DNA of 64,000 nucleotides, from assembly GCF_034190915.1 (NCBI RefSeq), contig NW_026947493.1, positions 41,162,501 to 41,226,500 of the forward strand, read 5' to 3'. Below are positions 36,140 to 48,249 of this stretch, piece after piece (position 1 is the first letter of the stretch; the number at the start of each line of letters is the position of its first letter). This DNA comes from Cavia porcellus. Taxonomy: Eukaryota > Chordata > Mammalia > Rodentia > Caviidae. A program made the translations under genes and the position numbers. The notes under the pieces are model-generated. The model was not told the origin of the DNA. It searched no databases and was given only the letters and a program-made list of their open reading frames with translations.

Positions 36140-36230
36140 ATGTTCATTTACTACTCACAAAAGTCCTATGAGGAAAACATTACCATTTCATTTTTCCAGA
36201 TGAGGTGCAGCCTGGTAAACTGAGCCTCTG
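36140..36230 (+). repeat. MIR fragment
   Basis: 'tcatttactactcacaaaagtcctatgaggaaaacattaccatttcatttttccagatgagg' matches MIR 'tcctcacaacaaccctatgaggtaggtactattattatccccattttacagatgagg'. Confidence 0.65.
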
Positions 36231-36559
36231 GGCAGCACCCAGAGTTACTGTTCAGACATGCATGCGCTTCAGGCATTTTCCTAAAACACTCCCCTTTGCT
36301 GAAAGAAAGGTAAGAAAAACCCCTCCTGAAATGCTATTTGAATTTTAGGCCATGAAGCACTAACCCACAGTAACACAGCGCAAAAACGTCCCTGTGTGAA
36401 CGAAAGCCACTCGTCACACACAACGCCCACAGGGAACCCAGGCAGTTATTACGTTGAGAAGTACATCAAAGCCAGCCCTAAATCTTTAACATGCACGCAT
36501 CTGTAAGAGAAAGACACAGGAAACCCTTCGTTACTATAAACTCTCGCAAAAGCGGCCAG
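36231..36559. other. Single-copy DNA leading into the CpG island
   Basis: GC content rises towards 36560. No separate feature. Confidence 0.4.
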
Positions 36560-36626
36560 TGGCTCGCAGCAAGTTGCGTCTGCGCTGCGAACGTTCCCTC
36601 TGCGGGGCGCGCGGCCGCGGGCCAGG

Positions 36627-36637
36627 GCGCATGCGTG
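36627..36637. promoter_or_regulatory. NRF1-like site just inside intron 1
   Basis: GCGCATGCGTG matches the palindromic NRF1 consensus (YGCGCAYGCGCR) except near one end. It lies about 17 bp past the splice donor, within the CpG island. The overlapping TGCGTG is also a core dioxin-response (AhR/ARNT) motif. Such motifs are common in CpG islands, so function is unproven. Confidence 0.35.
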
Positions 36638-36653
36638 GGCCCGCCGGGGTTAC

Positions 36654-36736
36654 CTGGAGCGCCGGGCGCGCAGGCACAGGAAGAGCAGCAGCAGCGCGGC
36701 GGCCAGGGCGAGGCCGGGGAGGCCGAAGGGGCCCAT
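36654..36736 (-). CDS. CYP7B1: CYP7B1 first coding exon (oxysterol 7-alpha-hydroxylase), partial gene
   Basis: Seen: a minus-strand ATG at 36736-36734 opens 27 codons plus two bases, ending CTCCAG and followed by GTAACC, a good splice donor with GT at 36653-36652. The start context is strong (A at -3, G at +4), and an in-frame TAA lies nine codons upstream (36766-36764), so this ATG is the only possible start in this frame on this exon. The peptide begins MGPF, then GLPGLALAAALLLL, a hydrophobic span of about 17 residues, then the basic RARRS. Known: CYP7B1 is an endoplasmic-reticulum P450 that 7-alpha-hydroxylates 25- and 27-hydroxycholesterol and DHEA; its N-terminus is a signal-anchor, and human exon 1 ends two bases into a codon within the basic run, as here. 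Inference: identity rests on the GLPGLALAAALLLL core recalled from the human protein plus phase and exon size. The P450 fold, the haem-binding Cys and all other exons lie outside the window. Another short signal-anchor gene is the alternative. Confidence 0.85.
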
Positions 36737-36941
36737 CCTCGAGGACGCGTCTCCCGCCGTCGGTTAGTGCCAGGCCGCGGTGGGCAGCACGGGGATGACT
36801 CCGCCGCCGGTCGGCTTCTCTGAGACGCCCGCCTGCCTGCGTCGCCGCCGGGAAGGTCTCGCGGCCCGGAGGCTGCTTGGGAAGAAAGTTAGCGGAGTCG
36901 CCTCCTCCCTCTCAGCCCCGCCGGCCGCGCGCCCACACGCG

Positions 36942-36959
36942 CCGCCCCGCCCGCCCGCC
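36942..36959. promoter_or_regulatory. Clustered GC boxes (Sp1/KLF type)
   Basis: Three overlapping CCGCCC-type cores run together, about 200 bp upstream of the CYP7B1 ATG. Position and density fit a TATA-less promoter. Binding is inferred only. Confidence 0.45.
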
Positions 36960-37190
36960 AGGCGGCTTAGGGAAAACCGCGCCCCGGACGGCCAGGGGTG
37001 CCAAAGCGGGGAGCGGAGCGCACTTCCCGAGAAGAGGCCCCCAGGGCCCGGAGAAGGGGATTCCCTCGGAGTGGGAGCGAGTCCCGGGCTGGTCACCCTG
37101 TAGCCTGCGCGGGCGTGCGGCGCGAGGAGGAATAGTGTGCGGCCCTGGGAGCTCCGCGATGCCGCGCTGGAGCCGGCTTCCTCCCGCGCG

Positions 37191-38610
37191 AGGTCCAAGG
37201 AGCTGGCAGCCTAAGTGGCTGCTCCACGGCCTCAGCTCCCCACATCCGGGTGGTGCACAGGCTTTGTTCAGAGCCTGTTGTGTGCACATTGGCGCCGAGC
37301 GCGAGCAGGGCCATGAGCACCAGGGCTGTGAACTTTGTTTGTGAGGGCACATTGTCCAGAAATCTCTCACCGGCAAAACAAGAAATTGGCCAAGTCCCAG
37401 AAGTGGTCTTACAAGTTCGACCGAGGGCACTAACAAGGAGAAACTTTTTTAAGTGTCTTTTCTTGAGTGACCATCACCATGTATGTTAACATGTTTTCTT
37501 TCCTCCCTCCACTTGTGGTGTAAATTTTAGCAGTATTTCATAGGAAACAGACTTGGGTGACCTAGGTTGTCCTGGCACCTGCTTGGTAAGGATTCTAACT
37601 AGGGCCTTTTCCCAAACCTCTGTGTGCTTTCTAGCTCCACACTCTTCAGAGCTACTGCAATAACTTCAAAACTGATTTCCATCCTTTTGATCTTTCCCAT
37701 GTATTGGCACCTAAATACCGACTTGCTTTTACGTTGAGCAGAACTCTTGGTAGTCATAAACCTCCCACCTGCAATGAAAAATACTCCACACTGTACTTCC
37801 ATGGTTCAGTCCCCTGGCAAGGACACCTCCATACACATTAGAGCAGAAGCCTTGGGCACTTAAGTTCGGCTAAGTTGTTCATACCTTTGTTTAGGCTGTT
37901 TTCTTTAAAATTGCTCCAACTCTGCTTGTATAATTAATCCTTCTACCTCCAAACTTTAAGCACTCTACACTCTGTGGCTACCTTTTCCTCCATCCACTTT
38001 CCTTTCTCCATTTTCTTACATACTAAGTTGTTTTTTCCTGATTAGAAAAAGTGAATACTGTGAATTGCAAGAACCATTTTAGCACAAATAAAGATGTCCC
38101 AAATGGCGCATCTAACATTATTTCTTATACATGTGGAATTCCACTTTAACTAGAGTCCTATATTTTTGTTTACGAAGTATAAATCTAGCAAATCTAGCTT
38201 AATCTCAGCACGGAGATTCATATGGAACACATATGACAACTATGCCAATTCCCTTCAGTCAGCCATCTTTCCACATTGGTCACCAGCATCGTGGTGTTAT
38301 GTCCCTTGGATGTATTGATTAGTCCATAGTCAACAGTCAAACCTAAAGGTATCACCATGGCTGATCCTTAAGACTTTGAGTTGTCACGTATGAAAATGTT
38401 TCAGTGTTAGGTAATAAATGGCTAAGTCATATCATTTCTTCTCAGAAAATATTGATGGTGATGCACATAAAGGAAGAGATACAGAAGCAAAATGAAAAAA
38501 AAAAAAAAAAAACAAATCCATTGGTGTCTTCAAATGAGTGAACTATGAAAGCGAGGTCATACTACGGAGCCGCATGCCACCAGTCCAGGTGACCCTTACT
38601 GGGTAGTTGA
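37191..38610. other. Single-copy DNA upstream of CYP7B1
   Basis: Moderate composition, no repeats recognised apart from an A-run at 38494-38512. Could hold upstream regulatory elements, but nothing can be named from sequence alone. Confidence 0.45.
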
Positions 38611-38614
38611 AGTG

Positions 38615-39045
38615 ATGCTATGGTTTAAATATGCTTCATCCTCGAGAGTTCATGTGGTAGAGGCTTGCTCTTCAACATGGTGTTAGAATCTTTGAGAAAC
38701 AGGGCCCATTAGGCTGGAGTTGGTTAGGTCATTAGTGCACTTTTGTTCTCATAGGACCTAGTTAGTGTGTCTGTCTGTCTTGTCTGTCTGTCTGTCTGTC
38801 TAATTATAAAACAGTAAAACTGGCCCCTAAATCTCTTCCTGACTTCCTATGTGAGTTCTCCCTTTTCCATACATTCCTGCCTTAAGGCCAATAAACGAGG
38901 TATGATGCAGCCAAGAGCGCCATCATTACAAGCTAAAGCAGTGTGGTTGCCCCAACTCCACAACTATGACCTCATAAAACTAAGATCTTTTTGAAATAGC
39001 TAGCTTCAGGTATTTTGTAATGGTAATAAAGAAGATGAATATAAA
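38615..39045 (+). repeat. LTR-like fragment with (CTGT)n expansion
   Basis: 'gatgctatggtttaaatatgcttcatcctcgagagttcatgtgg' (LTR start type), and at the far end 'actccacaactatgacctcataaaactaagat...cttcaggtattttgtaatggtaat' (LTR 3' end type). A TGTC/CTGT microsatellite lies inside at 38768-38800. Confidence 0.6.
38768..38800. repeat. (TGTC)n microsatellite
   Basis: Eight TGTC-type units with one imperfect unit. Confidence 0.9.
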
Positions 39046-42000
39046 TTATTTGTTTGCTTTTTTTTTCACCTAGTACTGACAGTTGAACACTGGAAGTCCC
39101 TTTTGTTTGTTTGTCTGTTTTCCTGTTGTGGGTGAATTCTGGCCTGGTTTCACTGCAGTCTCAGTGAGTCTCTCCCTTGCCTATGTACTCTAGTGGTGGA
39201 TATTGAATCCAAGACTTTCTGCTGTTATGAAAAATCACTGTTTCAGACTGTTTTTCCAACATGACATACTAATTCTCTTGTTCTGAATTACTACTTTAGT
39301 CAACAGCTTTGTTAGAGATGCAAACTTTGTCTGTGGTACTGTACTTGGTTCAAGCAATGTATAAAAATGAACACAGTGTCACTTTTTTTTAAATAGCTGG
39401 GATGAAGAGGACAAAGAGGATTACTCTGGGTAAAGAGAAAAACCAAGCAGCATGCTCTTATGGAGTGGCAATGGAGAAATTAATGGACATGCACCCATAT
39501 GGCTTCAATCTTGTGAGTTCATGCAAAGCACATGATATGCTGGGGAAAGCACAAATTAGAGGCATAAGTTGTTGGGAAACATTAGAAAGTACCACTGGGA
39601 AAAGCCAAAGTGGAATTCCATGCATTCTTTTCCCAGTATTGGGAAGGCCCTAAAATTAAAATCGAGTACTTAAGCCTGAAAGTACCTATCAACTTCTAAC
39701 AAAAACTATAGACTGAGTTTTGAATCATATCAAAGCACCAGCTTATGTAACTAAAAAGAATGACTACAGTTGTCTTTTTTTCTTTTCCATGAATTCTGTT
39801 AACTAAACTTTGATGTCCTGTCTCTTATTAGAATTGAGACCACCACTGGGAAAATTTGTGAAGGAAAAAGAGAAGATAAGAAGATGACACATACTTTGTT
39901 TCATCTAACCCTCAAAACAAACCCCTGGAGTTTCTGCTTTGATTCTTGACTTTTCTTGGCCCTTGGATATCACAAAGGTTAGTCTGAGGTTTTTCTAACT
40001 GCCAAAAATGCTATCAAAATTCCTTCCTTATAGGTTTATGCAGAGTTAATTGTGAAAAATAAATATGTACAATGGAATACCTGGAGCTTCTCCCTTTTTT
40101 TACAGTTGAACACTGTACCTTCCACGGATACAAGCATAAGTATAAATGAGTTCATTAGACAAATTCAGCCAGCCTAACGGTCACCTTATTGATCTGATAC
40201 TTCCAACCAATTAAAATGTAAAACACATTACTTTTCTGTTTCCTGAAGACTACTGTTCAGGCTGAGATAACAATAATCACATATACTGAAACTGCTGTAA
40301 GTCTGGGAGTTACTGTTTCGTTTTGCACATCATAAACAGGCATCGTAGATGCGTGCAACAAACTTTACTAAAAATACTTCAAATTAAAGTGTATTTTTAT
40401 TTTCTGTTTATCTTGTTTTCCTTTCTTCTCTGAAGGCAGTTTGAAGGATTAACCAAGCATGGTTCAGTACAGGACACATACAGACCTAACAGGCAAAAAT
40501 GTATTAAATAAAATGCCACTGACTAAGCAAATTGACCCACCAATAGAGAAAGTGATTCCCTTTAAACTTTTTTATATAAAGTACAATTTTAGATAAGAGC
40601 TAAATATAATTATTTTGAAGCAGCTGTAAAAATGGTGTAACAGATGGTTTTGATTATCTCCAACTAGAAGAAAAAGATTGGAGTTTGTCATTTCTTGTTT
40701 AACCATTTTGGCATTGCTTATACACATTTAAGTTCTGAATTCTCCAGTTTATAAATTCGGAATTCTGTACTAAACCTTCATTTATTCTCACTATCTGGTC
40801 CCACCTCCCATGCCAAGTTTTGAGACTGTTTCTCTTTGTCTCTGACTCACACTGGCTTTTTCTAGTATTTCATTCCTAGTTAGCCCCAAAATCCAGATTT
40901 CTGAGGACACAAAGTATGAAGTCCTACCTGAGCATTACTTTTAATGAGAACCATTTTCTTTGTCTCACCTCCCTGGCCACCTCTATTCGCTAAAGGAATG
41001 CTTTATAGACTGCGAAACGTTTTCTTATGGATTGTACTGGGCTGGTCCTCCGAGAAGTACTGAAAAAAAAAAAAAAAACACAGAGAAGAAGATTCCCTAA
41101 AGACTCATAGGTTTATTTGGGATAGCACAAAATTGCATGGGGAGTATTAATGCCATAACAAGCTATGAAAACATTAAGAGGCTGAGGCAAGGGAAAATTT
41201 TCAAAGGTAAAATGGGGATTATGTGAGACATTTTGAACGTTAACTTCTGACTACAAGGATTAATGACAAAGGTGGCTCAGCCAAGTATTAAATAGTTATT
41301 AGGCAGAAGATCTTTGAGAATTACTTTGTGTGTGTAAAGTTGTGGCAGTCTTTGTGTGAAATTGTAGTTCTGACTTTTGTGCATAGTTCTTGTTACCAGG
41401 CAATTGTGCATAAGATCCCATCATTGATAATTATTCAGGTTTATTTATTTTGTAGTCAGGGTATAACAAAAGTAACTCCTTTTTAATGCTAACTATTTCC
41501 ACAGTTACCATAAAAAAAATCCTTGGCATGTTTTATACCTTAGTCCTTTTAAGTCACATGGTGATAGGATATTTTCTTATTTTTTTCCCTGGCATTTTTC
41601 AGTCACTCTGGTTCCATTCATCCTCTGAAATTTTCCTGTGCAAACATCAAATACCTCTTGCCTTTGAAATGCAAAGCAAGTCTGCTTGTATATTTTATTT
41701 AAGCAAACCATTAGTGTCCCCTATGACACGTAACCACCAAACTTTGTTCTGAATAATGAGCATGCACAGTTTTTAAAAAAAATATTATCAACAACAAAAT
41801 GCTTAAATATTTTTAAAAATTGGCATGCATCATACTCTCCTTCATGAATGTAAAATATTAGGCGAGAAATTGTCTTCTTGCCCATCTTTTCTTAAAGATT
41901 TAATCACAGTCAATCAGAACATATATAAATAGAGAGATGCCAACATGTGTCCCTTCTGCACTTACAGTTTATTTCTAGATATACTATGTCTTTTCTTCAC

Positions 42001-42495
42001 TTGCCTCTTCTCTCTTTTAGTAGTTTCCTGATCTAGAAAAGTACAAGGGCCAATTCAGAATTTTCCTGCTTGTTGGGTATTCATTGACCTCAAAATTCCT
42101 TCATCTTTTCCAGTCCATCCTCTTTTTGTTATTGTTGCTTCTTCATTTAGTTCTGTGCCATCCTGCATATCCCTTCCTTCTCTGGATTCTAACTACTACT
42201 ATCAGAAAAACTCAAGCCCTCTAGCACACATTCCCCATGCAAAGACTATCATAAATATAATGCTTTAAGGAATTTTCTAAATCTTACACAGATACAAAGT
42301 GTATATTAGAATTGCACCATTATTCTCTGCATTACTGATTCAGTAATCAGAACTTTTAAAAATAGAAGTCTGAAAATAAACAAGTACTTCCTTTGACTTG
42401 TAAAGCATTTTCAAATATTGTCATATTTGGTCATTTTGTAATCCAGAGAGCTGCATATTTTCTTAACCTTACACACATACCTTATCATCTATAGT
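39046..42495. other. Single-copy DNA, no gene seen
   Basis: Frames at 39402-39653 and 41486-41752 lack motifs and conserved context. An A-run lies at 41063-41079. Confidence 0.4.
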
Positions 42496-42499
42496 AATG

Positions 42500-42600
42500 G
42501 GCACCATGTCTGTCTGTTTTTGCTAATGCACACACAGTGCTTGACATAGTAGTGCATATATTTTTTATATTTACAATAAATATTTGTGGAATAGAAATTA
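42500..42600 (+). repeat. MIR/L2 3' end fragment
   Basis: 'acagtgcttgacatagtagtgcat...tttacaataaatatttgtggaata' matches 'cagtgcctggcacatagtaggtgctcaataaatatttgttgaat'. Confidence 0.6.
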
Positions 42601-42654
42601 GAAAACTGATTTTGAAAAGTAAAATTTATGTGGTAACTACCCTTTATATATTGA

Positions 42655-43015
42655 TCACAGAATATCTGACACCCACACTTTAAAGAATGAGAGGTTTATT
42701 TTGGCTCATGGTCACACTCCTTGGTTGGATGTCTCCAGTGCAGCAATGAAATGGTGAAAGGGTCAGCGCAGGGGAAAGCTGCTCACATCTTGATGGTGAG
42801 GAAGCAGAGAGAGAAAAGAGGAGCTGGGGAGAAACCATACACTTCCAAGTGGCTGCCACAATGACTCACATTTTCCAACCACCTCTTAATAATAGTGTAT
42901 TCAGCTCTGATTTCATCAGTGGGTTAATCCTCTCATGAGTGGAGTCCCCCGTGATCTGCTCAGCTTTCATCTTACAAGACTTACAGGGAATATTTTAAAT
43001 CCAAACCATAACATT
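42655..43015 (-). repeat. MaLR-type LTR, minus strand, nearly complete
   Basis: From 'tgagaggtttattttggctcatggtcac' and 'cttgatggtgaggaagcagag' to 'catcagtgggttaatcctctcatgagtggagtcccccgtgatc' and the end '...aaatccaaaccata', the antisense of the usual LTR start (TATGGTTTGGAT). Length about 360 bp fits a solo LTR. Confidence 0.75.
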
Positions 43016-43670
43016 TTGCAATTTAACATTTTTTCTAAAAGGTATTTCTAGATCTTGAATAAATAATCATAAATCACTGAAGTTTTAATTTGAAGAAATC
43101 ACGTAAATACAGAGCTCACTTACAGGGGGCAAAATGTAACTAAGTTATTTTATAGAAATAAAAAGAATGAACGATAGAAGCCTGAGGATGAGATATTGGA
43201 ACTCATGCTACGGAGTTTTATTTTATATTGTTTCATAAAGAAATAACCTGTATTAAAAGCTTTGCAGACATCCCAAAATTACATGCCAGCATAACAGGAA
43301 TAAATAACAATTGTCTTACTTAAGATTCAGTATGATATTATTTTAGAACAAAATCGACTCAGTTGTAGTTACCAGGGACTTATCTTCACAGTATCTATTG
43401 TGTTTGCTCTAAGGGTTTTTCAGTATCTTAATGGAACAAAGGGATGGCCCTGCCATAAGTCCACTCAAATAAGAGATTATGTGCCACATGGAATACATAA
43501 ATTTGTTCCAATGATAGTGGGAGAGAAAAAGGATAATTTTTGGATTGATAGCCATTGTTTTCATGTCTCTGCATTTCTTTCCTCTCTGCCATTTTTTAAA
43601 TCTTGAAACAGAACCTTTGCAAGTGAAGGCTATTGAAGAAAAGAAAAAGTAATGATTTTTGCTAAAATTT
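43016..43670. other. Single-copy DNA, no gene seen
   Basis: A 68-codon frame at 43400-43606 has no motif. Confidence 0.4.
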
Positions 43671-43679
43671 TTTCAAGCA

Positions 43680-43805
43680 CAGAGCAATATCTTGTTATCC
43701 AAGCATTCACAATAACCTAAAAGGAGGTAAGAGTACATTTCCTGTTCCATGAAACAACAGCCTAGGACCCTTAGCCTCAAGTGACCAAAGTCCAGAGGAG
43801 GAAAT
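43680..43805 (+). repeat. MIR fragment
   Basis: 'agcattcacaataacctaaaaggaggtaagagtac' and 'agcctaggacccttagcctcaagtgaccaaagtc' follow the MIR 'cctcacaacaaccctgtgaggtagg...aaggtcacacagc' order. Confidence 0.45.
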
Positions 43806-45095
43806 AGAATTCAGCAGCATAACCAGATGATTTTAGATAAACTAAATTCATAGTGCCAAATACATTTTTTCATATTCCTATGCATACCTTAACTTTTCCT
43901 TTTAGCCATACTCTCACTTTATTGAAATACTTTCTTCTCCAGGCTTTTGCAAATGTCCTTTGCGTGCTCTTGTTGGTTTTGTTTTGTTTTCTGTCTCATG
44001 GTTAGTTCTTCTTCTACTTGGCCACTCAGTGCCAAAGAGCTCAGTCTCAGGTGCTCTTCTTATTAAACAGATAAACTTTATACTTTAAAAATGATCTCCA
44101 GATAGCAGTTCCTTAACATATCTCCTCCGGACTTCTATGAGAGACAGTCTTATACATAGCACTTGTCTTACAGCCCCCACGGCTGTTTCACATGCACCTC
44201 AAACTTGGCAGATAGGAGCTCAAAATTATTTCTACCACACCTGCCCCATTTTCCTGTGCGCTACTATCTATCCAGGTGCTGAAGTGAACCTTGCCTTAAG
44301 TAAAAACCATTTAAAACATATGTTAAACTTTTCTGATTTTTTCACTTTTATAGCTGTCATTCCTTTCAAAGATAGTATTATTCATCTCCATCTGCGTGTC
44401 CTTAGATTGCTTTCACCCCGTTCAGCCATACTGCATTCTCCACACTATGATCTTGTAGTGTGTTTATTTTCAAAGTGCAAATCTAATCATGCTTCTACAA
44501 TATTTTAAATCCCTACAATGTAACATCACATTGTTTTTTGGATAAAATACAAAAGGCTTACGCTTTAAGCTTGCATCATCTTCAATGAGTAGTCCCTCAC
44601 TTTGTATCTCCATGACAATCCTAAAGGAACCTAGTATTGACTGGCATTTGTTTATTGAATGAACCTATACTTTTTTCTGCCTTTTCACATAATCCTTCCA
44701 CTACTGTTTCATGTCCATCCCTTCTTTGGCTATCAAATTTTTAAATCTTCTTCTGAACAAAAATTAAGCATTGTTTACTTGTAAAAGTGATTCCTGGTTC
44801 CCTAGAAGAGGTCAGTAACACTTAATCTTTGTCTTCTTACTGTACTAAACTTCATCTGACTAGCACTCATAATAGTAAATCATAACTCACTGTAATGTGT
44901 TGAATGTCTTTTCATTAGAATGTCAGCTTATTAAATTAGAACTTCTGTTTGTGTAGTATGCTACTGTATTTTCACACATTTTCAATATAGTTGGCAGTTT
45001 ATACAAATTTATTGAGTAGACATGTCATTTAATCATCAATTCCAAATCAAATAAGTAGATAAATAAATGAAGCCATTCAATATTTATTAATATTA
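43806..45095. other. Single-copy DNA, no gene seen
   Basis: The 123-codon frame at 44137-44508 has ordinary composition but no domain. Treated as chance. Confidence 0.4.
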
Positions 45096-45099
45096 ATTA

Positions 45100-45220
45100 T
45101 TATTTATCATTTCTTATGTGTCATTTGCTGTTTTGGTCTTCCATGCAGTTTTTATTTCAATCTCACAATGACCATATGAGGTAGGTACTTTTATAATCTC
45201 AACATTAATATAAGCATGCA
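45100..45220 (+). repeat. MIR fragment
   Basis: 'tcatttgctgttttggtcttcc...atttcaatctcacaatgaccatatgaggtaggtacttttataatctcaac' is a clear MIR core. Confidence 0.7.
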
Positions 45221-47520
45221 GGCAGAGAGTAGTAATTAACCGCTTTTTAACCTCCATCTCTCTTTACTATCATGGCCATTTTCTTATGAATCTATTGGTC
45301 AAAGACTGGAATAGTTGAGGAAAAGGCTGATTATTAAGATCTTCCTTGGTGCAATTAATTTTTGGGGTAGTGTCTGTCCTATAGAACAGAAAATATGTTT
45401 TCCTTTTAGGTCCATTTAGAGAGGTTTATCTCTGTCCCTCTCCACTGAACCCCTTTGTTAACAATCCTTTCATGATTTTTCTCCTACAGACATAACCACA
45501 CAACTAAACTGTTAGACATTGCCTATGAAACTGTATATGTATAAATCTGACTATGTCTTGTTGCACACAGAATAAACCTTTAGATACATTGTATAAAGTT
45601 CTACTTGGAAAATTTCCCCTTGGAACTATTCTTCAAAATCTCTTCTAACTAAGGATACAGTGCTGCAGTTGGCCATTTTTGAGTGGTACCAACATACCAT
45701 GCAGCACTTTGCAAAGCAAATTATTTTTTCCTTTGAAGTAAAGAGAGCATACAAAATACTTACAAGTTGAGAAAGAGCAGGTACTGAAAAAACTGTGATC
45801 CTTAATAGTGTGAGCTGTTGTTCATAGACATTCTTTTAGGATCTTTTGAGGTTGATATATATAAATCTGTTCAATGAGAAAGTGCGTCTGTGTATGTTTG
45901 TGACTTGTTGTGTCTGGTCCAGTACTTAACAGAAAGTTCAGGCTGAATGGTAATTTAGTGACCATAGTGTATAACATTTTGTATGCATTAGGATTCTGAA
46001 GTAAAACAAAAGTTGCTTCTCAGTGAATAGTTATATACAGAGAATAGTACTTTTGCTGTGATTAATCTCTGTGGACCTTCCAGTGGGTCCATTAGCAGAT
46101 TTATTTTCACACACACTTTAGGTACTGTAAGATTTGATGGGTCAAATGAATAAAATATCAGAACAGTTCAAATAATATTCCAAACTACTCAGAGCCTTGT
46201 CTTGTCTTGGACCCTACTCAAAATTGTAAACTTCTGAGTTACTTAGTAAATAAGTGAAATATTAAATATGGTTTCTGATGCTATAAATGAAATATGCATG
46301 AAGAATATTTTGACTCCAAAATTCAAAGAGCCTAATAAGTACTGGGCCTTTTTTTAAGGTGGGAGGAGTCATGTACAACCATTTGTTCTTCACTCCTGGC
46401 TATTTGACTGCTAAAATTTTCATAAGGAAGCACACATATATCTAATAGGATGTTCAAGAAAGTATTATTTCCTCTTCATCAAGCCCAATCAGCATAATAT
46501 TAATGTAGTCATGTAATTTGTTATCTTGTGGGATAAAATAAAAGGTCTCTTTTGACTAGATGCGATTATGATCATGACAAAGAGCTGAAGATTTGATATT
46601 GGTATGACTGTGAGTGTGTATTGCTGGCCATGTCATGTGAAAGTAAACTTCATCTACCAGGTTAATGGCTTCAGTATGCTAGGGGATTTGCTGATGTGCT
46701 GCGGAAAATAAACCACATCTGGAGTGGCAGCTGCAATTCAAACCATCACCATATCAATTTTATAATATTCCGCTATAATTCATTGGATGTATCTGTCTTC
46801 TGCATAGGTCACATAAACAAATTAAATGGGAATATAGTAGGAATTACTACCCCTGAATTCTTTATGTTCCTGATGAAGCCTAATAGCTGCATTTCCCTCC
46901 TCTAAATATGCCATTGTTTTTGGTTTGTTATTTTGATCAGCAGAAGCAGTTCTGGAAATTTCCACTTAAATTTTCTCATCATAACTGTCCCTTTCCTTGT
47001 TAAGGAACCCATATAGGGATCATGCCAATTGCCGAATACATTTATTCTGGTCTTGCATTATAGAAGAGGACTAATCATTGGTTTGCATGCAAGGAGATGC
47101 TAAAGCCACTGTGAGCTAGACCTAACCTCAACAACTTCTTAATTCTTATAATAATCTGGGTATTTCTTTTTCACCAAAACACAATGACTCTGAATTCTTT
47201 TGAAGAAGGTCAAAACTGAAACTTTTGCAGTATAACAAAATCCTTTCTTTAGAAATCCTGGCCTTTACATCATACAATAAGGTTTGGATCTGTTAAATTA
47301 GTCAAATTTAAAAACTAGTAAAAATTATAATTTGTAATGATTTCAGTCAAATTTTAATCACTCAGATTTACAGCTATTCTGAGTATGTAAATCAGGTGAG
47401 ACTTTACATGGTTACCAGTCTATTCTGATTCTAAGGACACTATGATCATTTATGTAAATTCGAGAGTTATGCACAAAGTTGTACATAAAAACATTCTGAT
47501 TCCCATTTTTCTGCAGCATT
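45221..47520. other. Single-copy DNA, no gene seen
   Basis: No repeat family recognised; a 69-codon frame at 46696-46905 has no motif. Confidence 0.4.
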
Positions 47521-47524
47521 TCTT

Positions 47525-47800
47525 GTTACAGTGATAAACAACCCTGAACTTACTGATGTTAAATATAACAATTTTGGGTCAGGAATACAGAAAAGGGCAT
47601 CAGGCGTAGTTTGTATCTGTTCTTCATGATGTGCAGGACCTCATAAGAATAACTAAATTCCAGAGCAGAGAGCTAGAACCATCTGGAGATTCTGTCACTC
47701 ATACATCTGGTAGTGGATATTGACTGTTTGCTGAGCCCTCACCCACACTTACGTTCTTAATGCGACATGCTGTGCCTCACCACTTGCTGGTGTCAAGGAG
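47525..47800 (-). repeat. MLT1-like LTR fragment, minus strand
   Basis: 'cttactgatgttaaatataacaattttgggtcaggaatacagaaaagggc', 'catctggagattctgtcactcatacatctgg' and 'tgactgtttgctgagccctc' mirror the antisense layout of an old MaLR-class repeat. Decayed. Confidence 0.5.
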
Positions 47801-48249
47801 ATTAGAATACTTATAGTATGGTTTAGGATGTGAGTATAGATATCCCAAAAAAACAGGAGAGATGCCCTATTATCTTTTAAATTTAATCCTCACTAGACAT
47901 GTAACATTGTAGTTCTATCCACAACCAAGAGAAAGAGACACGAACAGGAGGGTGGCTGCAAGGCATTCCCTGCCACCCGTGGTTTCTGTCACTGCTGTAG
48001 ATTCTAGGGAGCCTTTTTATTCACATTCCTCCATCTCAGGGAGTGAATTTTGAGGGCTTTGTGTCTCACTGCTAGTCCTGATCTGCAGAAAACTAGATCT
48101 TTTCAGGGTTATTGATGCTAACCATATGAATTCATTTTTCAAATCTTCTGAGGAGAGAATGTCCAGTGCACCTTCCCAGGAGACTTGGTGAGGCAGGCAG
48201 TGAGTGGTAAGGTCTTATTTGATAATACATTCCATCCCTGGGTCATCCT

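Larger units (their letters stand above)
1..36653 (-). other. CYP7B1: Inferred 5' part of CYP7B1 intron 1
   Basis: This is everything left of the exon 1 splice donor. CYP7B1 intron 1 is known to be very long in mammals. No stretch here encodes the expected start of exon 2, a proline-rich GEPPLIKGWLPYLG-like segment after an AG acceptor, so the intron probably runs beyond position 1. Repeats inside it are listed separately. Confidence 0.7.
36560..37190 (-). promoter_or_regulatory. CYP7B1: CpG-island promoter and 5' UTR region of CYP7B1
   Basis: This is the only CpG-rich, strongly GC-rich stretch in the window; the flanks are AT-rich and CpG-poor. It contains a NotI site (36611-36618), stacked GC boxes (Sp1-type, 36942-36959) and many CG dinucleotides on both sides of the exon. 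I see no convincing TATA box upstream of the ATG. Known: unmethylated CpG islands mark mammalian promoters, and CYP7B1 has a GC-rich, TATA-less promoter. The exact start of transcription cannot be placed from sequence. Such islands often fire in both directions, so a non-coding transcript running to the right is possible. Open frames here on either strand reflect high GC content rather than genes. Confidence 0.75.

Noticed and set aside
1..36653. CYP7B1 exon 2
   Set aside because: No segment with the expected post-anchor sequence and an AG acceptor was found; the first intron is very long in mammals, so the exon should lie outside the window.
36491..37489. Overlapping open frames up to 174 codons in the CpG island
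   Set aside because: High GC removes stop codons in all frames; compositions are Arg/Pro/Gly/Ala-rich and motif-free. The real coding piece here is the 83-bp exon in a different context.
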